DNA of 64,000 nucleotides from the NCBI GenBank assembly GCA_021292165.1, contig JAHFWL010000946.1, forward strand, positions 1 through 64,000. Direction: 5' to 3'. Under the pieces are notes generated by a model. It saw nothing but the letters and a program-made list of their open reading frames with translations, did no database searches and was not told the origin of the DNA. Every line of letters begins with the position of its first letter. Position 1 is the stretch's first letter. Of the stretch, positions 21,595-32,924 are shown one piece after another. Source of the stretch: Shinisaurus crocodilurus (Eukaryota; Chordata; Lepidosauria; Squamata; Shinisauridae). Position numbers and translations under genes: made by a program.

Positions 21595-24500
21595 TCTATA
21601 TTCCAAAAATATAACAAATCTTGACAAGGTTTGTTCCCCTTCCCCTTCACCAACACATAATCCAAAAATTTACCCCAAATGTTCACAAAGGTGTCTTTCT
21701 CCAATTGTCCTTTTTGACACTTAATATTACAAGTTAATTTATCATTTAGTGCGATATCCCATATCTCTTTATACCATTCAGTAATTGAAAAGACATGTTG
21801 AACCTTCCAATTCCTAGCTATCATTAATTTTGCTGCTGTTAACAAATTCACAATCAATTCTTTTGTATTTTTTTAAACAAACTAACTTTTCTGTAATTGT
21901 TAACAATGCTAATTTTGGGCAGACTTCTAATTCCATTCCAATTATTTCTGATATTTCTGCAAATACTTTCTGCCAAAATTCCAGAACATTTTTACAGCTC
22001 CACCACATGTGGGCATATGTACCTTTTACATTACATCCTCTCCAACACAATGCGGAGCAATTTTTATCTATCCGATTTAATCTTACTGGAGTTAAATACC
22101 ATCTCCATACCACTTTATAAAAATTCTCTTTTATCCTAGTTGACATAACTTTTACAATACGTCTATCCCAAATATTTTTCCAACTTTGTTTCGATATTTC
22201 CTCATCAAATTCATTATCCCATAACACTTTAAGAGAATCTTTATGCTCTTCTTCTTTTTGCAACATCGTATATATAACATTGTTGTACCTCTTGTTGAAA
22301 CATTACCTTCTATAGCTTCTCTAGTCAAAACTATCTTTTCAAAATTGGTTAGTTCTCTTTCGCTGTCCTTTCTTGTCCTCCACTTCTTTAACCACAGTTC
22401 CAATTGCATTGAATTTAACCATGAAATTCTCTCTCTTCCTAGTAATTCTATTATATGCTCTCTAGTCTTCAATTTTTCCACCCAATCCATTATTTTAATC
22501 ACCGTTTTTCTCCTTAATATATCTTCTATATGTCTTACATTTTCTAGGAAGTCCTCCATGACCACTACCGGAGTTAACGGGGATACCTCTGGTGTAAAAA
22601 GTTTCCTCATGCTATTCCAACTCTCTAACATATTCCTCAAAAAGGGATTTTCCAGTTCTTTTATAATATTATTTATATTTTTCTTAAATAATATATTCAC
22701 CATCATGTTTCCTAATTCTCGTGATTCTAATTCCAACCACATTTTGTCTTTCCCTGCTATAATGTCCAAAATATGTCTTACTTGGTTGGCTAAATAATAC
22801 CACTTTATATTAGGAAGACCTAAGCCACCTATTTTTTGCGCTTTATACCAACTATATTTGTTAATCCTTGATCTTTTCCTTCCATTACAATATTCATTAA
22901 TAATTGATTGCCAATCTTTAATTTCTTTTCTGTAATCTTTACTGGTAACATCCTAAACAAAAAGTTTATTTTAGGCAATATCTTCATTTTTACCAACGCA
23001 ATTCTACCAAACCAAGAAAGTCCAATTTTTTTATACTCCTCTATTTTATTTTTAACCTCTGTCTTTAACTTTCTAAAATTTTGTTCTCCTACTTTATCAA
23101 TATCTTGTGTAATTTCTATTCCTAAATATTTAATTACATTTGTAATTTTAATGTTATATTTTTTCTTTAACATTTCACTCTCCTCTTTTTTACTATAATT
23201 AAACAATAAAATCTTGGATTTACCCCAATTCATCTGAAGCCCTGTTATTTCTCCAAATTCTTTCAAGTGGTTCTCCAACCTATCCATTGTTTCAATAGGA
23301 TTTTTAATTGTTAATAAAGTATCATCTGCAAATAGATTTATTTTAATTTGATCTCCAACCCCCATCCTTATTAAATATTTCTATCTTCTCTTACTACATT
23401 TGCTAGTATTTCCATCACTAATGCAAACAAAATAGGGGAAAGGGGACATCCTTGTCTAGTTTCTTGGTCTAAGGAAATTTGTTCTGTAATACCATCATTT
23501 ACCACTACATTTGTAATATTATGGGCATATAATTGATTAATTACTCTTTTAAATCTTGTTCCAAACCCCATATTTTTATTATCATTTTTAACGTAGGCCA
23601 TTCCACGCAATCAAAAGCCTTGAAAATATCTAATGCTAATACACCCGCTTTAACATTATTTTTCTTTATACTATATATTATATTTAATACTCTTCTAGTT
23701 AAGTCGGCCATTTGTCGACCTGCAATAAATCCTCATTGGTCCACCCCTACATATTTACTCATAAACCTATTCATTCGTCTTGCTAGTATTGCAGTAAATA
23801 ATTTTGCGTCTTGATTTATTAACGAAATGGGTCTATATGAATCTGGTTCTGTTAAATCCTTTCCTGGTTTTGGAATTACTATAATCATAGATTGTTTCCA
23901 TGAGGGGGGAATTTCTCCCCCTTCCATTATATTATTATATAATAACTTCAACCTTGGAATTAACATATGTTTAAAAACCTTATAATATTCTGCCCCTAAT
24001 CCATCTACTCCTGGGGTCTTGCCCTCTTTTAATTTATTTATAGCAAAATCTATCTCCAAATCTGAGAATGGTTGCTCCATCGTCTCTCTATCTTCTTCTT
24101 GTATTCTCATTTTCATAAGTTTTTCAATATATTCTTTAATCCTATCTTCCTCACCTATTCCTGCTTTATATAATTCTGAATAAAATTCTTGAAAATTTTT
24201 AAATTTTTCCTTCATCAAATTATGTCCTTTCCCTTTTTTATCCTTTATTATTCCAACTATATTTTCCCCCCATTTTTTGTGTGTGGATCTAGCTAACATT
24301 TTAGAATTCTTGTTACTATTTTCAAAGTAAACTCTTTTCATATAAATCAAATTTCTCTGTGTCCTTTCAATATCTTTATTTTCTAACTCTTTCCTCTTAG
24401 CTTGTAGTTCTGCATAAATCTGCTTTCCCCTTTCCTTTAAAAAATTAGCTTCTAACTCTCTTATCTCTTCAAGCTTTTTATTAAATGCCTCCTGTTGTTT

Positions 24501-25418
24501 CCTTAATATACATCCTTCTCTTATACTAATGCCCCTCATAACAGCTTTCATTGTGTCCCAAACTACTGCATCGCTACAAACTCCTGTATCATTAATCTCC
24601 CAAATCTCTCTTAATTCCTTCTCTATCTTGTCTCTTATATGTTTGTACTGGAAAATATTACCGCTCAACCTCCATCTTTTAGCTTCTTTATAATCCTTAT
24701 TTATCTTAACATCCATATTATGTATTGCATGATCCGATACTTTTATAATACCGATTGCCTCTATTCATTACTCTTGAAATCAGATTTTTAGAAACAAATA
24801 TATAATCAATTCTAGAAAAATTCTTTGTGACAGGTGAATAATATGTATAGCTTCTTTCATCTCCTTTTACACTCCTCCATACATCTACCATTCCCTCTTA
24901 GTTAATTACTGTATTTAATGCCGTTATATTATTTTTCCTCTCTTCTACCGTGGGATTAGATCTATCTATCTTTTTGTCCATCACCATGTTGAAATCACCA
25001 GCTATAATAACTAACTCGTTTTGTTTTGAACCCATTTCCTTTAATACTTCTTGGTAAAATTCTGCTTGATTTACATTTGGGGCATATACATTAACTAATA
25101 TATATTCTTCCCCCCCTAATGCCCCATATACCATTATATATCTCCCCCTAGTATCCTTTTTAACCTTACTCACAATAAAACCACATTTTTTAGAAATAAT
25201 AATTGCAACACCTCTTGACTTGGTGGATCCATATGCTTTCTCATATATCATAGACCATTGTAGTTTAAGTTCATTTACTCCTCTTTTGATTGATGTGTTT
25301 CTTGTAGAAATATTATGTCCGCCTTATCTTTATTTAGAAGTGCTTCAATCCGTCTTCTTTTCAGAATAGATCCCAGACCTTTGACATTCAATGTTGAAAC
25401 TCTTAACTTTGGGTCCAT
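21595..25418 (-). pseudogene. L1 ORF2 (endonuclease-reverse transcriptase), frameshifted
   Basis: The start MDPKLRVSTLNVKGLG lies at 25418. The endonuclease is seen at 25418-24898 (FLQETHQSKEE, VIIAGDFNMVMD) and the reverse transcriptase at 24716-22829 (TPGVDGLGAEYYK, SYRPISLIN, TRQGCPLSP, active-site FADD at 23332-23321). The C-terminal region follows, ending CQDLLYFWNIE. Total length corresponds to about 1275 codons, the usual L1 size, but the frame breaks at several points (near 25260, 24890-24720, 23730-23610, 22830-22770, 22150 and 21820). It is therefore a non-functional copy. Confidence 0.9.
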
Positions 25419-25675
25419 CTTATTATATTGTTGCTCAGAAAACCTTGGTCCCTGTGCATAAACATATATAACCCCAAATCCCTCCACCCCCCACCCAAAC
25501 ATTTAATTATATTTCCTCCCCTCTTACCCCGGGGATAATCACCCCGCCCATGGCTTTTGGAACCTTTAGAGGGGGGGGAGGCTGAGACTCCCACCCACGG
25601 ACACCAACCATAATATTCATTCTGGTCTCTAAACTATATCCCCCCTTATTTCCCCCCCTTTTTATTCCTTACTTT

Positions 25676-25768
25676 TTATTTATTTATTTATTTATTTTTA
25701 TTTATTTATTTTATTTTAAAGTTAAAGAAAGCAAAAGTAAAATAATAATAATAATAATAATAATAATC
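25676..25768. repeat. (TTTA)n and (AAT)n simple repeats
   Basis: Two simple-repeat blocks in the region between L1 ORF1 and ORF2 on the minus strand. Confidence 0.85.
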
Positions 25769-25915
25769 CTCCATCTGCGCCGAAAAATCTTGTATACCTG
25801 TATTTCCAACTGACCCTGGCATTTCTTATCCAGCTGCTCCATCTTCTCCTTGTAAGCCCAGTTGTTTCAACAACTCCATACCTTGCCCCAGTGATGTTAT
25901 CTTGTGAGATTTCTT

Positions 25916-26716
25916 TTAAAAAAAAAATCTCAAAAATACTGGATAACCCCAGGTGTAGGAGATCCCATTTTTAATCAGAACTGCTGTACAAGGTTTCACA
26001 CTCCTACGCCAATGTGTTGTTTGGGCACACAAATCATTGTAAACTTGAACTGGGGCTGAAAAAAACATCAGTTGGCCAGGGATTTGCCTGATCGCTTTCA
26101 TGAGACTCTCCTTCTTGTTGTAGTATGTAAGTCGTAAGATAATGTCTCTGGGACTCATTCCTCCTCTTTTAAAAGTAACTCTGTGGATCCTTTCGATGTC
26201 CCCTTGCTCCCATTTAATGTCTGGAACTAGGACCTGCAGCCATTCAATCACTCTATCTTTCAGCTTTTTTGGAGTTTCGCCACTCTGTTTTGGGAGACCA
26301 CGTAAACGTATATTAGATCTACGTTCTTGATCTTGTAGATCAATCATTTTTAGCTCAATCTGATCGAACCTGATATTGTGTGCTTGTAATTCAAGTTTAT
26401 TTGCTGTTATCCCTTTTTCCATCTCAGCCATTTTCAGATTTACAGTCTTTATTTCTGCTTTAATTTCAGCCATTGACTTTTGTAACTCAGCAGCCACTTC
26501 TGCTACTATCTGTTTTTTATTTGCTCTCATCTGTTCATTCATCTCCTTTGAAATTGCTTCATTGTTTTCTTTCAACATTTGGCTGAACTGAACCAACACT
26601 TCGCTTGTTGCCATTTCTCCTGCTTGTTTGTTTTTTGATTCCACCACGGCAACAGTAGTGCCCTCCTTCTGCTGAGATGGTGTATCCGGTTTAAACTTAG
26701 CACTTCCTGGTTGCAA
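25916..26716 (-). CDS. L1 ORF1 RNA-binding protein
   Basis: An open frame of 266 residues. Residues about 30-130 form a charged, heptad-like coiled coil that in this family drives trimer formation. Then comes the RRM-type domain (QERRSNIRLRGLPKQSGE, DIERIHRV) and the C-terminal domain (RDIILRLTYYNKKESLM). L1 ORF1p coats L1 RNA and acts as a nucleic-acid chaperone in the cytoplasmic RNP. The frame has no stop or shift, in contrast to ORF2. The last residues (FLRFFF) run into a T-rich tract, so the C-terminus may be slightly altered by a frameshift. Confidence 0.85.
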   Translation of the reverse strand: MQPGSAKFKPDTPSQQKEGTTVAVVESKNKQAGEMATSEVLVQFSQMLKENNEAISKEMNEQMRANKKQIVAEVAAELQKSMAEIKAEIKTVNLKMAEMEKGITANKLELQAHNIRFDQIELKMIDLQDQERRSNIRLRGLPKQSGETPKKLKDRVIEWLQVLVPDIKWEQGDIERIHRVTFKRGGMSPRDIILRLTYYNKKESLMKAIRQIPGQLMFFSAPVQVYNDLCAQTTHWRRSVKPCTAVLIKNGISYTWGYPVFLRFFF

Positions 26717-26984
26717 TGACTCCGCACTCTGACTGAGCTTATCTGCTTTAATCTCCCGTTTAATCTCCCGTTTACTTGCGATCCCGTTTACCGTTAGAAT
26801 TTATTTCCTCCTCGGATTGAATCCTATCCAGCTATGAGGCCCTGTTGTCACTAGGATGGGTTCTTTTCCAAGGCAATATTTGCTGTTTACACTTGCGATC
26901 CCGAGACATTTGGCATCCAGCCCAGAAATACCGAGAGGGTGTTTAGAAAATAATCTTCCACTTTTGGTTTATAAAACAAACCTG

Positions 26985-27165
26985 TAGTTATTTGTTTTTA
27001 AACCAAATTTAAAAACACAGTTTAAAATAACAATACAAAAGCCAATAAAACTGAGCCTACAGGTGACAATCCCCCCCGTGCTATTCTAAGCTCCTAACTA
27101 AATGCCTTGGCATAGAGGGAAGTCTTAACCTGGCGCCGAAAAGATAGTAAGGTTGGCTCAACATT
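26985..27165 (-). mobile_element. L2-type LINE 3' fragment
   Basis: The stretch GGCGCCGAAAAGATAGTA at about 27132 matches the antisense 3' region of the larger L2 at 33190 (GACGCCGAAAAGATAGTA). A short degraded piece. Confidence 0.6.
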
Positions 27166-27502
27166 CAAGCTCAACATTCCATCGGTTTCCTTTAGATGCC
27201 AATTTGTATTTAATAGGAATTAATCTTGCAGTCTAACTTTAAAATATTTTAAAATCTTTTTAAAAATTTAAAACCAATTTGGATCTTCAAAAGAAGCAGA
27301 GATTTCAGAAGCTCAAATGACTTTTCATTTCTGCATCCAATCCAATGTTGCATCTGAAGTGGGGAGTCACTGCAGTTAGACCTATGTGCTCTAAAAAGTC
27401 ACTATGAATTTTTGAAACTCCCAGGTATTGCATTTGAATTTTACACCCACTCCCAGTTCTCCATATAATGCCTCCAAAATGTGTACTTAATGATGCAACC
27501 CC

Positions 27503-28152
27503 TGTTTTGCCACAGGATCCCCAAAAGGGATTGGCAAAGGTTCTTTGAATGATTTTCTGACCATAATAAATACTCCTCCAGGAAGTTAAAGCCAAACATG
27601 TTTATTGTAAAGTTAAGCCACAAGTACAACAATGCTACTCCCAGTTCTCTGATGGAAATCCCACCCCTTAGCTGCACAGTCACTGTTCAACCAACCCGAG
27701 TGCTAGGTCCAGCAGCTCTCCACCTGGGTATTGGTTTTCCACACTGGGCTCCTGCAAGGCTCTCTGCACAGGGTCCTCTTCTGCTCCTCCTCGCTCCTTC
27801 CAGTTCTTCAGTACTTCACACGCCACCGACTAACGACCACCGCCAAAAACCACCACCTCAGTCTGCACTTGCTCTTCTTAAATAGCACCAAGCTTCTTGG
27901 ATTGCAGACCTCGTGCTTCATTGTTAGCACCTGTGCTGTTTGCAGTGTCATCCCTCTGGCCAGCAGCCAGATCACGTGCAGGTGAGTTGCTCTTGATTGC
28001 ATGTTGCATCAGCTTGGCAAGCAGCCAAGTAGCCAAGGCCGTTTGCTGATTCTTAAAGCAAACCTACTTTCTTAAAACAAACCCAGAGCATAGAAGCAGA
28101 ACTCTGTACAACACTCCTGTACTCCTCGCCATCTTCTGCGACTCCCAGTACA
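27503..28152 (-). mobile_element. solo LTR, same family as 17458-20861
   Basis: Minus orientation: begins TGTACTGGGAG at 28152 and ends GGCAAAACA at 27503, with the 5-bp duplication ACCCC on each side (27498-27502 and 28153-28157). An AATAAA signal is present in the minus-strand direction (at about 27600). ATGGCGAGGAG occurs near the 5' end, as in the copy at 17458. No internal genes. The overlapping ORFs in this block are shadows. Confidence 0.78.
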
Positions 28153-28157
28153 ACCCC

Positions 28158-28341
28158 CAAAATCTTCACAGTATAAACGCTGCACCCTAGGTATGTATAT
28201 ATCTCTAAGTGAGTGTCACTGGGGCTCTTGCCTTGCCTTGGTAGCCAAGTCAAAATCTGTGTTCCCCATGGCCCTGCCTCTATCCTTCCACAGTGATGGG
28301 ACATGGTCTTCTGACATTACACTTAGCTCAAGTCCCAGTAC

Positions 28342-28387
<46 letters not shown>

Positions 28388-30740
28388 CCCCCTGCCTTCC
28401 TCAACAGCTGAGGAGAGGGATGTGGGAAGAGGGAAGTCACACTAAACCTCAGAGACTCTGAAATCAGCAAAAGATCAGCTCTCCAATTAACTCCTGAGGC
28501 ACAGTAAGGAGCATTTCTTCTATTCTCCTGTGCTTCTGAAATCAGCCTGGCAACATGAAAAGTTCTTACATTTCTCTAGGCACAGAACAAGGGCAGGGTA
28601 TCTTTCTGATTTTGTGGTCTCGCCAGAGCAAAAGATGTATGCACAAGTGGCAAGCTGGCAAGTCTGTTTGTGGATATTTGAGTAAAAGCATATCTATGGC
28701 TGTAGGGTCAAGACATACGCAGCCCTCTTCAGTTACTTCAACTGTTTGGCCAGAGGTTTTGTATCAATACTTCTTTTATTCAGGTAGCTATCCTACTCCC
28801 ATTTACAGGAGGTAAAGACTTTATTTATTTATTTATTTGCAGCATTTTTTTACTTAGAGTTCAACCCCCCCACCAAATCTTCAGGGGAGATGTCCCCATC
28901 TCTAGCATTACCCACTCTGCTGGCCCTCAGGGGACTGAGCCACTGTGGTCTAAATGCTGGACTTATGAGAAGAGTTGCTGGTTCAGCACGTAGAGCCTTC
29001 TGGCCTGGCAAAAAGCTAGCTGGTACTGGCAGTCTTGCCTTCTCTGTCTTCTCCTGGAGCTCACTCTACTTCAGGCTGAAATCCATTGTAGTCAGTTCTT
29101 ACTTCCAGGCTGGTTTGCAGCTTCATGGAACCCATCAATGACATCAATGTGAAAGATCAGTGTGGTTCAGGTCCATCAGTGTGAGAGATCTGCAGTGGTT
29201 CAGGCCCTTGGGATAGATGAGTGGCCCACCAGACCCATTCTACACTAACAAATTATTTGTTTAGAGATTTGGGAACAAAAGCAGCCTATCATCTAGAAGC
29301 CCAATTCTTGAAATAATACAAAATATGCTTTTCACTGGAGAATTAATTTGCAACTTAAAGTGTGCATTTTAAAAATGCATGACTTTAAAAAGGCACAGCT
29401 TTAAAAAAATGCACAACTTTTGAAAAATGTGCACTTTTCTGAATAAATAAACTAAAAAATGGGTCTCAAACGAGAACAGGAGTGAGCCGAACCAAGCTTT
29501 GAAGTAAAGTTCATAGAATTTCAATAAGCTTGAGCATCCCTGGTTCTCTCATCCCTAGGTGAGTGATGAGACTACAGAGTGATTTCCTAATCAAAAATTT
29601 TGTAACTATAGAATTTCAAAAAGAAACAAGTAAATTTTCTCTCTGAAACAGCACACATGGGAGTAAAAATTGCAGATAGCAAGTTCCATGTCTAGTTGGT
29701 GGGCATATAAGTATTAAGCACATACTTTATTATAGGGCATAATTATCCAGGTGCCCCATGTGACAAACTAACTAGAAAGCACAGGCTGACTGAAAAAAAA
29801 TTGTTGTCTATAATTGTTGTCTACAAAATGACTAGTTCTTATTCTATTTCTGTTCAGCACACACAATGGGTGCTCTTATTGTTAGTGCCGATAGAAGAGC
29901 TATTCTTGCACATGTATCTCTTGGAGTTTGTTCACTTGGCTTCCTTCGAAAATTAAAAGGCTGCCCTTGAAAACAAGCAAACTGTTCAGGGACACTACCA
30001 CAGGAGGTTGATGGTTAGCCACATGCTGCTACCAATAAATCAGATTGTAAAGTAGTGATCCATGTCACTGCATTTTAACCTCTCCAAGCTTTGGAACTGA
30101 CTGTCCCTAAGCCTATCATTTCAAGTTTAATTTTCCAAGAAAAAACAACCAGCCTAGGCCCTGTTACCAGAAATGCTGCTAAACATTAAACATCTTGTTT
30201 TAAGAAAGCAATCTGACAAGTTGCTAACTAAGGCAGCCATATAGAAATCTCTTGAAAATAACTAAGGGTCATAATTTTTTTAAAAAAAACCAACTTATGT
30301 GCATTATTTGATATAGTTCTGACAGCAGGAGGTGACTACCAACAAGTAATTTGACTGCCACTGTCATTTATTAGAGAGATTCTTGTATTTAGACATAAAA
30401 GACCATAGGTCAAATTAAATATACGCCCAGCGAACTGTAGTTGGCAAGTCAATTTCTCTGAATTACAGTTCTGTATCTGTGAAATGGAGATCTGTTCTGA
30501 ATCTCCCACCATTCAGTTTCATGAGATTATCCTGAGTTGTTCTAAAATTATAGGAGAGGGATAAAACTTTCTCCCTATTCTCTTTCTCTACACAATGCAT
30601 AATTTTGTAAACCTCTATCCTGTCTTCCCATACTTGCCTTTTTTCTAAGGTAAACATTCACAGTTATTGTAACCTTACTTGACAGGGAAGTTGCTCTAGC
30701 CACTTGATCATTTTCTTCTGATTGCTCAGACTCCCTTGTC
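28158..30740. other. intron sequence, microsatellite and possible decayed hAT
   Basis: Contains a (GT)n(GA)n block at about 28341-28387, a (TTTA)n tract near 28817, and A-rich direct repeats (AAAATGCA units) with a GAGCATCCCTGG end near 29330-29545 that may be a decayed hAT piece. No gene recognised. Confidence 0.45.
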
Positions 30741-30749
30741 TTCTGGCCC

Positions 30750-31030
30750 TTCCATGGCACACTCATTGGTTGTGCGGTCCTGTGAGGTGGTGACTGTGGG
30801 AAGGCCTCCCAGCATCATGGTGGTATAAAACTGGGGGGTGGCGAGTTGCAACGCCACCCCTCGGGGTTGGATGTTTTCGCCCGTAAACAGCTCCACTGGC
30901 CAATGGCTGGTTTAGTTAGCACCCGCACTTCTTCCCTTTGCAGCTCTTTGATTATTCAATAAATGTGGCCCTAATTTTACACCATATCTTATGTATCGAC
31001 TCTTCATTTCCACTTTACATGCACAATGAT
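30750..31030 (+). mobile_element. LTR-like remnant (3' part)
   Basis: The segment TTCAATAAATGTGGCCCTAA followed by a CGACTCTTCATTTCC stretch matches 46037-46119 (TTCAATAAATGTAGCCCTGA, GACTCTTCATTATC). Both have an AATAAA signal and end near GCACAA/GCGCAACA. This is the layout of an LTR R-U5 region, perhaps Gypsy-like. The 5' boundary and target duplication were not found. Confidence 0.45.
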
Positions 31031-32374
31031 TTTGGGAGGTTAAATGTGTGTTTAGGGCCCTGTATCAAAGAGAAAGCACTGAAAGCGTGTATGCTGTCCA
31101 ATAGCAGAACTTTAGACTTTTGTCTTCTTCTCTTGCTGTAGTGTACAGGTTTAGTCCTGTAAGACACTTACAGGGATTTCTGACAGATGGCCCATATATT
31201 TTTAATTCAGAGTTGAACTCTTCCTCTGTCCATCATATTTAAAACTTTATAGTGTAGCTGTTGTGATAAGTATCTGTCCTGCAGGAGTTGAAGTTTGCTT
31301 TTATTCTTATGCCTGCACCAGAGCTATAATACATTAGCTCTATCAGCTTATTAAGAAAGTTGCCCTTAATTATAATTATCTCTCTGAAAAAGAAAAATGC
31401 AACAGCTGCATCTATTCTGGGAATGGCTCCCCAGACAATGTAATTATGCTAGATTGGTCAGGAGCTGTCTGTCTAGATTTGAAAGATGCTAAACATCAGT
31501 AGTATCTTAATTTCATATGTTTATACTGGGACTGTATCAGCTACCATTGCTTGTACCAATAAGTAATCAAAGCTGCAGCTGCCCTAAGCCACACTCTTGA
31601 AGTTAGTGGAACCTGCCAAGAATTACACAAAAACAAAATGTATACCAGCAGGAAATGTGGCTGGCCAGGTATTTGCATTCATGCAGAGAGTGATACAAAG
31701 AGGGAACATAACACAACTTCTATTTTCAAGCCCCCCACACCCCTGCTGGCTTTCTACCTTCATAACTCCCCCCCCCCACTATTATTGGGTTGTTTACAAG
31801 GAGAAGGTGGGGAATTTATATATAGTTATTTCTTTATATTTGTAGGGGGTTTTTTTCTTTGCAGTTGCTTACTATGTGAAGGGAGGAAGAGTCAACTGCT
31901 CTGGCCTCCTCACTCTGTTGCTAAACTTGCTCGGTTACTTAACTTGCTTGTGTGCTGACACTTCATCACTGGGGCTCCTTGCGCTTGGAGAGCTGGCTCC
32001 CTCACAAGCCTGCCTTCTTATATAGTTCTAGCTAGCTTGGCCCAACTGCTGCTGCAACCAATCTGATTAGAGGGCCTTGTTTGAAAAGCAAGGAGGCTGT
32101 GCCTGAACTACTGATCTACAATAACTTCCAGAGAGTGGAAATGTAGGTCAGCTGAACCCCTTGGGAGTGGAGATTTTCTATTTAGGGGAGAGGACAATAG
32201 TCAATGGGAGAATTTCTATTTAGGGAACAGGAAAATAGTTAATGGCTCACTAGAGGGGACAACAGACAAAGGTTAGGTGATTTGGGAAGATATGTGGTTC
32301 AGCCTCCCCTAGAGATGTGAGGGGTTGAAACTAGGTATCTGATTTAGGAAAGAATGTGGTTTGCAAGGGCTAAG

Positions 32375-32410
<36 letters not shown>

Positions 32411-32734
32411 AACATTAGATGAGAAGCTGAACAAATTTGGGATGAATCTATTTCTGAGCTTTAGTTTATGGGCTACTCTATAAGACCTAAAAACCTGAGT
32501 CTACACTGAGCCTAAACTAAAGCTAGCCTACACTTTTTGTTGATAAGCACATTCTTCTACTAGCTAGTCCTGCACAGTGGCTCTTGTCAATAAGAGCTTT
32601 ATTGCCCCTTTCTAAACTTGGGTTTAGTTTAAGTATGTGGTTAAACATGCTGCAGATTTGGTCAGAATAAAATCCAAAGCGTACATCACAATTAAAAAAA
32701 AATCTGTATGAAGTCCCATTGATGTATTTGGACA
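31031..32734. other. anonymous intron sequence with (GT)n
   Basis: A (GT)n tract lies at about 32380-32406. The remainder has no recognised gene or repeat. Confidence 0.45.
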
Positions 32735-32739
32735 TTATT

Positions 32740-32870
32740 ACATAATGCTGTGTGGTAGGTTAGGCTGAGAAATAGTGACTAGCCCAAGGTCACTCAAAGA
32801 GCTTCATGACTGAGAGGATTTGAACTTGTCCAATGCTCTAACCACTATACCACACTGACGCTTCCAGCAA
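32740..32870 (-). mobile_element. tRNA-derived MIR-like SINE fragment
   Basis: The plus strand holds GGTTAGGCTGAGAAATAGTG, CCCAAGGTCACTCA and AACCACTATACCACACTGAC, the inverse of a tRNA-headed, CORE-SINE-like repeat. The better copy at 53061-53299 shows the same order. Confidence 0.65.
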
Positions 32871-32924
32871 TGGTTGAAGCCATGACAATGAGAAAGACGT
32901 CAGTGCAATCATGAATATGTTGTT

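Larger units (their letters stand above)
21441..26940 (-). mobile_element. nearly full-length L1 LINE, minus strand
   Basis: Reading on the minus strand, a 5' UTR-like stretch (about 26940-26717) is followed by ORF1 (26716-25916), a GC-poor spacer with (TTTA)n and (AAT)n tracts (25676-25768), ORF2 (about 25418-21595) and a 3' UTR with an A/AAT-rich tail. The order and lengths match a vertebrate L1. The 5' boundary is estimated. The 3' UTR and ORF2 resemble the partial L1 at 54108, so both are one family. Confidence 0.85.
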
